In this document: positions 21,153 through 31,643 of the stretch, piece by piece | How the letters are laid out: every line of letters starts with the position of its first letter | Numbering within the stretch: the first letter of the stretch is position 1 | Source: Byssochlamys sp. IMV 00236 | Lineage: Eukaryota > Ascomycota > Eurotiomycetes > Eurotiales > Thermoascaceae | NCBI GenBank assembly: GCA_001931875.2 | Contig: MSJH02000370.1 | Span: 1 to 40,337 of the forward strand | Length of the DNA: 40,337 nucleotides | Direction of reading: 5' to 3' | The notes under the pieces: model-generated | What the model was told of the DNA's origin: nothing | What the model saw: only the letters and a program-made list of their open reading frames with translations | Databases searched by the model: none | Made by a program: the position numbers and the translations under genes

Positions 21153-22619
21153 ATGGGAAACAATATAAGTGCAAAATCAAGAGCTATAGACAAACAACTT
21201 AAATTAGAAAAGAAAAAGGCTGAAAAAGAGATCAAAATTTTACTCTTAGGTTAGTATTGTTCATAGAAGGATATATGACAGTATTAATGAGGTGAAAAAA
21301 AAAAAAGGTGCTGGTGATTCTGGAAAATCAACCATCATAAAGCAAATGAGATTGATCCATGCTTCTGGATTTACAAAATATGAAAGAGAGAGCTTCCGTT
21401 TGATGATCTTCACCAACATATTAGGATCTATGCAAGCCTTATTAGAAGGTATGCACCACCATAAATTTACATTTGAAAACGAAGCTAATTGGGTAAGTAG
21501 TAACTGTTTAATGATGTTCAACTACTTATGGTTATTAGAAATACATTGCATTATTCGAAAGGAGGCCTGCTTCTCTATCCATGCATGAACCTTACCCTAT
21601 AGAATATCTTGAACCGCTAAAATCACTTTGGAAGGATAAAGGAATACAAGCGACCTTTGAAAAGAGCAATACATTTGCTTTTAATGAAGATGTTTATTAG
21701 TAAGCATAATAATGAATTTCTATGATTTTGCTTGCTTACAATCAATAGCTTTTTTGATCAATTAGATAGAATGTTTAGACCAGATTTTGTGCCAACAGAT
21801 GCTGATATTATACATTGTAGAATAAAGACGACAGGTATTTCTCTTTTTTTGCATATGTATCTGTATTTAAAATAAGTAATACGATCCCATTTCTAGGAAT
21901 CGTGGAAACCAAATTTAGAAATGGAACTGTCACATACAGAATGCTGGATGTTGGTGGGCAAAGAAGTGAGCGTAAAAAATGGTAAAGCATTATATAGTAT
22001 CCCGTAGTTATCATGAGCTAATAACTCTCCCGCTAGGATTCACTGCTTTGATAATGTAGCTGCTATCTTGTTTGTAGTTGCTCTTAGTGGATATGATTGC
22101 TGTTTGGTTGAAGATAAATATTCCGTAAGTTGTACACATCATTACACAGATAACATGCTAACCATATAAATAGAACCAAGTAAGACTTATTAATTATCTT
22201 TATGAGCTTAAAACGTTGACAGTTTACATATTAGATGTATGAGGCATTTATGCTATTTGAATCAATATGCAATTCAAAATGGTTCATAAACACCTCCATC
22301 ATTTTGTTTCTAAACAAGAATGATTTGTTCAAGAAGAAACTATTAAAATCAAGAATTACCAACTATTTTCCTGATTATAGAGGTTTTAGTTTTTAACTTG
22401 CACTGTAGATTGTGGCTGACTTTATGCATAGGTTCTCCAACGGACTATAATCAAGCTAAAGAATACTTTAAAAATAGGTTTTTAACCCTTAATACAAACT
22501 ATGAAAAACAGATATACGTGCACTTTACCGTTGCTACAGATACCCAGCTATTGGCTGTTGTCATGGAATCTGTTTCAGATAGCATTTTACAAGAAAACCT
22601 TCAAACTCTTTTACTGTAG
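21153..22619 (+). CDS. heterotrimeric G-protein alpha subunit (347 aa, 9 exons)
   Basis: This is a membrane-associated GTPase that relays receptor signals. Exons are 21153-21249, 21308-21492, 21539-21699, 21749-21834, 21897-21981, 22037-22124, 22174-22179, 22235-22382 and 22432-22619 (1044 nt, in phase). Motifs in order are MGNNIS (N-myristoylation), GAGDSGKST (G1), the Arg-containing CRIKTTGIV (switch I), [12 protein letters not shown] (G3 and switch II), FLNKNDLF (G4) and TVATDT (G5, usually TCAT). Exon 7 is a 6-nt microexon (AACCAA) encoding Asn-Gln, which restores the normal spacing [21 protein letters not shown]. No Cys follows the myristoylation site, and the C-terminus (QTLLL) lacks the Cys found four residues from the end of Gi-type subunits. 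It therefore looks like a divergent fungal G-alpha class. Confidence 0.9.
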
Positions 22620-22707
22620 CATTTCAATTACAGCACCAATCAATTGATAATAAATACAACATCCCTTTTTCATTCATTTTCTTTCTTGTTCTTTCTACAG
22701 TCTGATC

Positions 22708-24058
22708 ATGATTTGCCCTAATTGCAGCAGTGCGGCAATTACGGAAGAGGATCGTGTATCCGTTTGCAATGATTGTGGAACTGTGTTGGAAGAAAATTTT
22801 ATTAATATAGAGGAACAAGCACTTGCAGAAAATTCTGTTGGAAGGACGTTCATGGTACATCACAAGGTAAATACATGGAAAGATGCTCAATGCATAATAC
22901 TAATCCCATCATTAGCCAAAAAAAGACAATGTTCTAATCTATTGGATAAGAAAAGTGTTTCACTACTTTGGCTTTCCAGCAGAAACTACTCAGCAAACCG
23001 TTGAATTCTGCCATAAACACAGTAGGATGCTAAACCATCACAGATCTGTTGAAACTGCGCTTATTTTAGCATCATTAATCGGCTGTGCAAAACAACCTGG
23101 CTGGCAAATTCATGATTACATTCGTGCCTTTCCTCAACCTGTAGAAACAAAAGGTCTTCGAAAAATGCAGCTTACAATCACTTTATTATTCAGCTCTCTT
23201 ACAACAGCGGACCACAACATCTCAACACAACTGGAATTTATGCTGGACAAAATATTTCCAATCGTTATAAAGCAAATGAAAAAGAAATTCAAAAAAACCT
23301 CCGTACATCTGCAAAGAAATAACATAAAGGAAACCGCACAGAAGCTGATTGACCTTTCGGATCATTTCCTTATCAGAGAAGGCAGAGGAAATCGACCCAC
23401 TATTGGTGCTGCAATACTGATAGCAGCCTTGTATATGCAACAAAAGGGACAAAAGAAGATATCTAATGCGAAATCGCCCTTAAGATTCTGGCAGTTTGAT
23501 GAATTTAGTGATGTGTTAGAACATGGCCATCATGCAATGAAGACTCGATACTTTGAATTCATCAAGCTTTTGAAAGAATGTTATGAAAAAGTACCATGGC
23601 TGACATCCGTTGTTTCTGGTCAGTATGCTGTCTATTTATTGGATGATATATTTAGCATGCTCAATATATCACAAGCTGAAACCCATGTTGCATATCAACG
23701 TCCAATCATTCGCAGAGCCGAAGAAGGACGAGCAGTATTCGAAAAGGCTTTGAATGAAGCTGAATTGCACTTTAAGGCAAACCTTCGCCCTGAAACCAAC
23801 AGTATTCTTGAATATAGGCTATACAAATTACTGAGTGAAGGCTATACTGTGGATGAGCTAAAGGGTTGCCATGAATCAATGATACGAAACATCTTTCATT
23901 CAATAATTTTCAAAGAGCAACATGATTTTATACAGACCCCAGACGATCTCGATAACCCCATTGTAAATAACCAAGACATGTCTGAAAAAGAAATCAGCTT
24001 GTATATTAAAAATGATACGCCTGTCTCTGACCCAGCCGTTGTAGATAAGAAGAAGTAA
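22708..24058 (+). CDS. TFIIB-related factor, BRF2-like (433 aa, 2 exons)
   Basis: Exons are 22708-22866 and 22916-24058. The N-terminal zinc ribbon has two CxxC pairs, CPNC and CNDCG, spaced as in TFIIB-family proteins. Two helical cyclin-fold-like repeats follow: VFHYFGFPAETTQQTVEFC...ALILASLIGCAKQPGW and IREGRGNRPTIGAAILIAALYM. The C-terminus has DMSEKEISLYIKND, which resembles the BRF2 sequence around its SDSEIEQYLR motif. The Brf1 signature cyclin sequence and Brf1 homology blocks are not evident. A role in RNA polymerase III initiation is inferred; a specialised TFIIB paralogue is an alternative. The intron (49 nt) has a TACTAAT branch site. The stop lies 54 bp from the stop of the convergent EF-hand gene, so the 3' UTRs must overlap. 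Confidence 0.72.
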
Positions 24059-24112
24059 AAAACTGTTTATGCAATTAAACTTGTAATTAAATATGCGAAA
24101 TTAAAAAAGCTT

Positions 24113-24713
24113 TCATGATATTCCCATCCTTTTACAAATCATTTCAAATTCATTTAAATCAATGATACCATCATGATTCATGTCTGCTTCATTCAGCATT
24201 TCCATAACTTGTTGCTGAGTCCATGAGGGCTCTTCCGCAGCACACACTTTCATTAGGCTGTCTAGCGTAATACCACCTACATTTGTATCTGCTAGCATAT
24301 CAAAGACTATCTGTACTTTAGATTCTTCTTGCTCTTCTGGTATAAATTCATCGTCTTTATCAAGTTCTGTATCTTCAGTCTATACATAATCACATTCTAC
24401 AATAAATTCATAATTGGGCTTATGATCATACACACCTGAAGCTCATGCACTATATTGATAAAGTCATCTATGCCTATCGTTCCTTCCTTTTTTCTGCCAA
24501 CCGAATCAAAAATATCCTCTATATCAGTAAGCTGTACGGGCAACTTTAATATCAATAGTGCTTGATAAAGTGCCTCGCTATTTAAATAGCCCGTTTCTTC
24601 AATATCACATCTATCGAATACTAGCAATAGCTTTTTGATGAATAATTTATATGCATGACAACTATGCTTCGTATATTACTCTTTTCTAATTGTCTTTTTG
24701 ACTGTTTTTTCAT
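24113..24713 (-). CDS. EF-hand calcium-binding protein, calmodulin/centrin-like (161 aa, 3 exons)
   Basis: Exons on minus are 24713-24680, 24620-24436 and 24379-24113 (486 nt, in phase). Four EF-hand positions can be seen. EF1 (FDRCDIEETGYLNSEAL) and EF2 (FDSVGRKKEGTIGIDDF) are altered in ligand residues. EF3 (MLADTNVGGITLDSL) is degenerate. EF4 (ADMNHDGIIDLNEF) is canonical DxNxDGxIDxxEF and should bind calcium. An acidic linker (DKDDEFIPEEQEE) separates the two halves. The size and arrangement fit calmodulin-like or centrin-like proteins, but the sequence is too divergent to name. The first exon (34 nt, MKKQSKRQLEK) and its donor GTAATA are the least certain part. It diverges from MIC10 across 466 bp. 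Confidence 0.7.
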
Positions 24714-25179
24714 TGGAAAGAAATGGGATATGTCAAAGAGAAAGAGACAAGCAAAGAGAGTGAATATTTTAAGTCTCCGAAATTTTTTACTCTGCTTTGC
24801 TCATAAGGCTTAATTCAACAAGATAGGACCAAATATGCTCAAAAGAACAGATTTATATCTAATGTTCACTCAATAATTATAGATTCTGTTGTATCGTCAT
24901 GGAAGAAATACAAGGAGGCGGTAGAAGTGTTGCCTCAGAAAGGTGTAAACTAGGATCAATAAAAAGACAATTTGGAAACCCTTTGCAAGATGATCATAGA
25001 ATCCCTTTTGGATATTTAAAAGAGAAACTTGAGATAGGTTATTGTTGGTCAAAAAGAATCCTTTCAAGGCTGCAATAAAAATATAGTGTACGTCACACTG
25101 CTTGTTGCGGAATTCCAATTCAGTGATAAAAACATTGAAGGGGGTAATTTCTTTAGAAACTTTCAAACAGCATTTGATC
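24714..25179. other. divergent intergenic region with a 59-codon ORF
   Basis: It separates the EF-hand gene and MIC10. It carries a plus-strand ATG frame of 59 codons (24899-25078) ending 101 bp before the MIC10 ATG. This could be an upstream ORF in the MIC10 leader, a small gene, or chance. Confidence 0.4.
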
Positions 25180-25604
25180 ATGTCAACAGAACAAAAGACT
25201 CCAAGTGAAGAAATTCTATCACAAAAAGTAATAAATAGACACAAAATAGTCAATGCTTAAATTTAACTCTATTTTTTATAGTGGGATCGCGCCATTTCTA
25301 ATTTTGTTGTAAAGACTGGTCTCGGTTTAAGTGTTGGTATTGTTGCATCTGCATTATTATTCAAGAGTAAGGGAAAAAAAAAAAGGTCAATTAGATACGT
25401 AATGAACTCATCAACTTTTATTAGAGCGTACTTGGCCTATTGCTATCTCTACTGGCTGGGGTTTTGGTGTTGCCTATGCTGATGCTCAGGTATTATATAA
25501 CTTTTATGACTCTCGTTCTTTACTCATATACCTATCCTTAGCGTATTTTCCACCCTTCCAACGTTCCTGGCGCAAAGTTTGAAAAAGAAGAGCCTTCTCT
25601 TTAG
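25180..25604 (+). CDS. MIC10: MICOS complex subunit Mic10 (86 aa, 4 exons)
   Basis: This is a small inner-mitochondrial-membrane protein that bends the membrane at crista junctions. Exons are 25180-25227, 25282-25366, 25425-25489 and 25542-25604 (87 codons with stop). It starts MSTEQKTPSEEILSQKWDRA. There are two hydrophobic segments with the diagnostic glycine-rich oligomerisation motifs: GLGLSVGIVASALLF in the first, and TGWGFGVAYADAQ in the second after a Lys-Arg turn (KKRTWP). The C-terminus HPSNVPGAKFEKEEPSL is soluble. The length and hairpin topology are typical. It would not be found by a plain ORF search because every exon is under 90 nt. Confidence 0.93.
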
Positions 25605-26010
25605 ATTAGATGCTGTACATGATAGTAATAACAATAAATGAAAAAAAAAGTGCAAAAAAGAGGAGGATCTACACCATCAGTTGACTATATGATATATTTC
25701 CAGTATTTCACTTGATCAACTAAGCGGAGGCTTGTGTTATTAAGAATATCGAGAATGAGACAGATCTGTATTGCATCAATGGGTATATTTATAAGAGAAG
25801 GGGGGGTAATCTTAAAATGGGAGAGTGTAAAGGCTTTCATTTGATGAAATGACAACAATGAAGGGTCATTGAAGCCATACTGTATTTTTTTTTTTAAAAT
25901 GCCTATAATAAAGTGTAAGCTTACATCATTTTAGTAAAGCAACAAATCTATTCCAATTGCTGTCAATTCTTTTTACCAATTGATATTCTGTTGTCTTTCT
26001 ATCTTATTTA
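25605..26010. other. intergenic, MIC10 3' side and SNF5 promoter
   Basis: AT-rich sequence. It contains AATAAA-like signals just after MIC10 (about 25632) and near 25908, and a short G run near 25802. I see no gene or RNA element. Confidence 0.5.
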
Positions 26011-27722
26011 ATGAACTCTAGTCTTGCGCCTATAAAACAGCGCGTCAAGCGTCAACCAAAAAAGAATAGACAGTCTGGAACAAACAGATCAAGTCAAGCA
26101 AGCTTCTCTGCTTTACAGCAGCCAGGACCTTCTCGTGCCAAGCAAAAATCAAAAAAGCTATCAGCAACTTTAACACTCCAGCCAATCCAGGATCAAGTGG
26201 ATATAAACCAGACAAAACTAGATTTGTACTTGCATAAAGAACAACAGTACCAGAACTCAGTCGACATACAGCAAAAGAGAGCTATAGAACTTATTCAAGA
26301 AAAGAAGCATGAGCTTAATATAAGCACTAAAATGCGTCAATTAAGACAGAAAAAGAAGAAATTCTCTTTAGGACATGATCATCAAGAATACGGAAAAGTC
26401 ACAAACGCCGAGAAAAGTGGTATCATACTCTTAAAGAGCAAGATGCGTAGTCGCTATCAACATATATTCCAAAGGTAATAATATCAACTGCCTCAAACCG
26501 CTCTAATGTTTTGATCCCAATTAGTCCTTTTGATGGATATGATGAGGCTGATGTTGAAGAGATACTGATACCCATTCGATTGGACATACAAAATGATGGA
26601 TATAGAATATGCGATACATTTGTCTGGAATGTCAATGGTAAATTAACCTCAAGGATTCCAATTTGACTCAAGTTAATAACTGACAACAGATCCATCAATA
26701 TCTCCTATTCAATTTGCAAGAGTTACTTGTGATGATTTGAGCTTACCTTTATATTTCGTACGACTCATTGCAGCAAGCATGGTGGATCAGATTGAGGATT
26801 GCTATTCAAGTATGTATGGTGCGGATGAAGAAAATGTAGAATCAACACCATTCCATCATCCACTTGCAACAAAAAGTATAAAACTTAAAGATGAGATGCT
26901 TGATTTGAAAACGGACTTGTTTACAAGCAAGACTGAACTTAGGATTTTTATCAAAGTAAGAGGTATACAGAGAAAGATGACCACACATAACATAATATGA
27001 TTAGCTTGATATTACTATTGGTAATATGGAGCTAAACGATAAGTTTGAATGGGATATTACTTGCAAAGAAAACTCCCCTGAAGCATTTGCAAAGGTATTG
27101 GTAACAGAATTAGGATTATCAGGTGAATTTAAGTACGTTGCTTCGTACAATTGTTAATACAGAAAACCTTATTGAATTCCTAGATCAGCGATTGCCCATT
27201 CTATACGAGAACAAATCTATACTTTTGTAAAGAGTTTGCACTTATCTGGATATCATGTTTGGAATAAATCCATCATGAACCGTGGATTCAAAAAGTCTTT
27301 TTTACCAATTGTAAAAAAGGCAACGAGAAACAACAATAAGATCAAGAGTTTTACTCCAAGTATAACACAGATATTGGATACTGAGCCTGTCTATATGGAG
27401 AAAGAGACAATACGTGAATCAAGGTAAGCGTCAGACGTATAAAAGTAATTTTATGAATCTATTTGATCTAATATATAGATTAAAAAGAAGAAATATTCGT
27501 CGTGGTCAAAAAGCGATTACTCTACCAGGCCTTGAACCTTTAGCTACCTTTCGCTTTGTGCATGCTGCAAAACTAGAAAAGGGCAAGTATTCAGTAAAAG
27601 AACGGGTGAATACAACAGACAATGTCATTACCCCACTGTTCCCGTATCAATTAGTAGATAATAACACAGAGAGTGTATACTTTACGTCTAGTGAAAAAGT
27701 GTCTATGGATGTCTTTGATTAA
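26011..27722 (+). CDS. SNF5: SNF5/SMARCB1 subunit of SWI/SNF-type remodeller (about 483 aa, 6 exons)
   Basis: This is a core subunit of a SWI/SNF or RSC ATP-dependent chromatin remodeller. Exons are 26011-26397 (junction uncertain), 26451-26637, 26690-26955, 27005-27132, 27184-27423 and 27479-27722. The N-terminus is basic and Gln-rich with a coiled-coil-like stretch. From SLSTYIPKVIIS the SNF5 domain begins: EEILIPIRLDIQNDGYRICDTFVWNVND, then FARVTCDDLSLP (repeat 1), and LDITIGNMELNDKFEWDI...SPEAFAKVLVTELGLSGEF (repeat 2), followed by AIAHSIREQI. The C-terminal region, after RRNIRRGQKAITLPGLEPLA, is unusual in length and resembles fungal Sfh1/Snf5 tails. The gene is convergent with CCT2, 94 bp apart. 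The exon 1-2 intron uses a weak GTCACA donor (see findings). Confidence 0.82.
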
Positions 27723-27816
27723 CTGCTTAGATATATACAATGTTTATTTCTGCCTATTTAGAGAATAAATCATTGCTACATTTACAAACAAACATGTTTA
27801 GACTATTTTATTTTAT

Positions 27817-29649
27817 TTATGCAGTTCGTTGACGAGGAGCAGAACGGATAATATTATCTACACGCAAGATCATTTCAGCTGCCTCAGAGGCAGATAAAAG
27901 CACTTGTTTCTTGAGCTTGAATGATTCGGTAATACCCAATTCTCTAACATCAGCCACATCACCACGGACCATGTCCAAACCATATGTGTCCTTGCCATCA
28001 TAGTGAGCAGCTCTTAATTGGGAAACCAGCTCGGAAGAATCAAAACCGGCATTGTCTGCCAAAATAGTGGGCATCTGACGTAAAGCCTTTGCAAAAGATT
28101 CAGCAGCGATGGCACGCTTACCGGCTGTCTTGGCAGCAACTTCATCAGCAGCCTTAGACATGAGCATTTCAGCACAACCACCACCCAAGACGGTTCTTGG
28201 TTCCTTTACTGTTTGTGACAAGACACAGAGAGCATCATGAAGAGATCTTTCTGCTTCATCCAACAACTGTTGAGTAGCACCACGCAAAACGACGGTACAT
28301 GCTTCACCAGCAGCTACACCAGAGAACTTGATCAATTTGTCTTCACCAATAATAACTTCCTCAATCAAATCACAGTGTCCAAGTTTGACTAATTCTGGAT
28401 GATCAAAGGTAGAGGCAATTTCACCACCAGTAACCAAGGCTAATCTTTCGACACCTTCAAAGTCGGCGTGTTCAATGCTAGCAATGCCTGCATCAGCCAA
28501 GAGTTGTTCGGGCCAGTTATAGATCAATTGACGGTTCACAAAGCAGTTGATGCCGTGAGCTTTGATTTTCTCAACCTTTTCCTTCATCTTGTCACGTTCT
28601 GCACGCTCTAATTCGGCTAATTTACCTGTGGCATCGACCTTGACACGAGCGCCGAAAATTTTGATTTTATCGGTATCCATGGCTGTAATAAAAAAAAAAA
28701 GTTAGGTTATAAAATGATATTATTTATATACAACTTACATGTATTAGCAATAAGGATCTTTGCATTTTCAATTCGCTTAGGGCAGTTGACGCCAATGGAT
28801 TTATCGAGAATGAAGCCTTCATCCAAATAAGAGTCACTCAACTTTCCTCCTGGCTTCTTAATAATCTGAATATTTTCCAAATTGGTGGATCCTTTCAGAC
28901 GTAAGACAGCGTCAACAGCCAATTCGGCAAAGTACTCCTTGTCTTGGGATAAAACTTTGGAGCTGAGTGTTGTTTTGGCAATATTAATTAAATCTTGACG
29001 GAATAAATCTTTGTTTTTGCTGTTATCCAATGCGCTTGCCTCCAAGGCCTTGTAAGCAGCAGCAGAAGCGAGTCTATAGCCTTCAATGATTGTTTGTGGA
29101 TGAATATGTTGATTCACCAAGAATTCTGCTTGACGTAAAAGCTCAGCTGCCAAAACACAGACAGATGTTGTGCCATCACCTACTTCATCATCTTGAACTT
29201 TGGAAATATTTACAAGTACTTTAGCAGCTGCATTGTCGAGAGCAATTGATTTCAAGATAGTAGCGCCATCATTCGTCACGAGAATTTCACCATTTGTAGC
29301 AGATTGAAGAATCTTGTCCTATATTGATTGATTGATTTTTTTTTTGATTTACCATGAGTTTCTCTTTTTAATAAAAAAAAGTTTGTTTGTTTTTTTCTTA
29401 CCATGCCTTTAGGACCAAGAGTACTCTTGACTAAATCACCAACTGCAATAGCACCGATGAAAGATGACTACAAGATCAAATATATAAAATTTTAATTTTT
29501 CATATATTATATAAAAAATGTTTGTTTATATGTACCAAACGCGCATTTTCAGCTCTTTCTTCAGTAGCTTGATCTTGGAAAATATTAACAGGAGCCAAAG
29601 ACTAAAGAAGTTAGTAATAAAGAACAAGATTAACCTAATTGCTTACCAT
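27817..29649 (-). CDS. CCT2: CCT2, TCP-1 chaperonin beta subunit (about 526 aa, 6 exons)
   Basis: This is a subunit of the cytosolic TRiC/CCT chaperonin that folds actin and tubulin. Exons on minus are 29649-29647 (ATG only), 29601-29536, 29468-29402, 29318-28739 and 28682-27817. The product begins [20 protein letters not shown], and then has [11 protein letters not shown] (nucleotide loop), [19 protein letters not shown] (catalytic Asp), a QRQ-like [12 protein letters not shown] segment in the apical domain, [30 protein letters not shown] and the C-terminal [11 protein letters not shown]. The sequence fits the family almost throughout. As printed, the third exon is 67 nt rather than the 66 required: a TTTT run (minus strand) stands where TTC ATC is expected, so one base shifts the frame. 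This is probably a sequence error; see findings. Confidence 0.92.
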
Positions 29650-29762
29650 TCTCTCGCTCTTTTCTTTTTTTGTTTAGAAAGTAAAAGAAAAGAAAGGAAA
29701 GGAAAAAAAAAAAGGGGAGGGACTTGTCATTGATGTGCTCCGACAAACATGCTCCGACAAAA

Positions 29763-31643
29763 TCACTCTTTATTCATAAACAGTAATTCATCAAAGGAAG
29801 ATAAAAGAGGGAGTAGCATTAAATCAACATTTTCATAGGAAACATTACAACACATTGAAATAAGCCTTTTATACTTTTGATGCTTCTCGCTTGGTGTTTG
29901 AAGTTTAAGCTCATGTAGTTCTTGAACACGCTTCTTTCGTAGTTCTTGTAGTCGTTCTAGTTCATTCTGTAAACTCTCTAATTCTTCTTTTATTACTGAT
30001 GGTTCATCCTTTTGTTCTTGTTCTTGTTGTTGTTGTTGTTCAATCATTTGTTCTAATGTCTCTTTTTGTAGTCTTTGTGTTTGCTTTGATAATAGAGTAG
30101 ATAACCTCACAGACTCTTCTTCTACCTCAACTAGCCTTGCTGGATCAAACTGAATTTGTTCGAGGGTATGTTGTGTTCCAGCCAGACGCTTTTTAGCTAA
30201 TACCAAATCATTCTTTTTCTCCTTGATGAGATGGTCCTTTTGTATTAAATCCCTTTCATAATTGCCTGCAAACCCATCAAATAACTGAGACAGAATAGGC
30301 GGTTTGTCATTCACGATGATCGTCTTGAATAATTCTTCAATCTTTTGCCTCAACACTGTTCGTTGCTTTGTTTCTGTTCGATAAGGTTCCATCAATGTTC
30401 TACTTTGACCCGTTCTTTCTGCTTCAGCCAAATAATCCTTTGCTGTCATACCTTCTTCATTGGCGATCTCTGCACTTGCTCCTGCCTCCATCAAAAGACG
30501 GACAATCTTTTTATTTCCTATCCTTGCCGCAATATTGAGTGCAGTGTCTCCATAGATGTCTTGTACGTTTAGAATAGAAATAAGTTGGGGTACATTATGT
30601 TGACCAACTGTCTCAATCAAGCATTCCATATAATATCTGGATGCATGCACCTTTCCTTTCCAACTTGCTGTAGACGCCACATGATGAAATACAGTTTGAT
30701 CCTTCTTGTCAATATTGAACACTGTCTCCATCAACATATTTATCAAGAATACAAATGATTTTGAATCAAAATTATTTGTAAACAGTACACTTCGCATCAG
30801 GGCTGTCTGCCCCTTATAGTTCACTCTATAAATATCTGCCCCTTGCTCAATCAAGAGCTTGACCAGTTTCAATCTACCCATAGCTGCTGCCCAATGTAAA
30901 CTTGTATGTCCTTCGTCATCAATAATCACATTGACGTCTAGATCAGGGGGTCGTTCTAACAGAATAGTTGGTATACCTGAATCATCCGATATAAAGTACT
31001 GAAGCAATTGTTGTGCATAAGTTGGTCGATCATCGTTAAACATCAAGTGTTGTTCATCTTCAAACAGAGGACGTTTTCTTTTTTGACCTCTATTGTCATC
31101 CAATAGGCTGAGCTGGTCAACCATCCCTTCTTCCATAGCTGTGGCTTCATCAAGATCATGATCTAATCTGATCTTTTTTGTAATCTTTTTTTTCTTTGGT
31201 ATAGATTTCATCTTTTTTGGTTTTGGATTAAGGTTGTTCATATGTTTTGGTGCTAGCGGTGGACTCACGTCACCTTGTACATAGTCAAGAATTGGTCTTA
31301 GAATAATATCTACTTGGTATTGTTCGGCTAATGCCACACCACGCTCAAAGGGTACCCATGTTCCTAAAAGAAAATGAGCAACTATATATTCATAAATAGA
31401 GGGTAATTCCTTACCTTGATATTTTCCATAACCACCTTGTACTTTTTCATGAGGACCAGTCTGGACTTCTCTTTCTAATATGCGAGTTCTCTGTGGTTTA
31501 TCAAATTCGGCCACTTTTAGTATTTGTGTTGCATTAAGAAACCCATCAGATCTTCTCTTCATGACAGCAATGTCTTTACATATCATTTCATAAACAGGTA
31601 CTCCTGAATATGTTGCTTTGTATATTTGCGGTGGTTGAGACAT
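29763..31643 (-). CDS. APSES/KilA-N cell-cycle transcription factor with ankyrin repeats, MBF type (609 aa, 2 exons)
   Basis: This is a DNA-binding subunit of the MBF/SBF class (Mbp1, Swi4, Res1/Res2) that drives G1/S genes. The APSES domain spans residues about 5-105: [68 protein letters not shown]. The GKYQ-GTWVP motif is formed only after removing a 51-nt intron (31414-31364), which is in frame and stop-free. Nuclear-signal-like [15 protein letters not shown] follows. Two ankyrin blocks are clear ([20 protein letters not shown] and [22 protein letters not shown]). A long C-terminal coiled coil includes a Gln run. I chose the ATG at 31643 because the family begins here; an upstream in-frame ATG (31727) would add a hydrophobic stretch unlike any homologue. 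Confidence 0.9.
   Translation of the reverse strand: [626 protein letters not shown]

Noticed and set aside
24897..25253. 118-codon minus-strand frame
   Set aside because: Its hydrophobic, Phe/Leu-rich text looks like reverse-strand AT bias, and it overlaps MIC10 exon 1 antisense.
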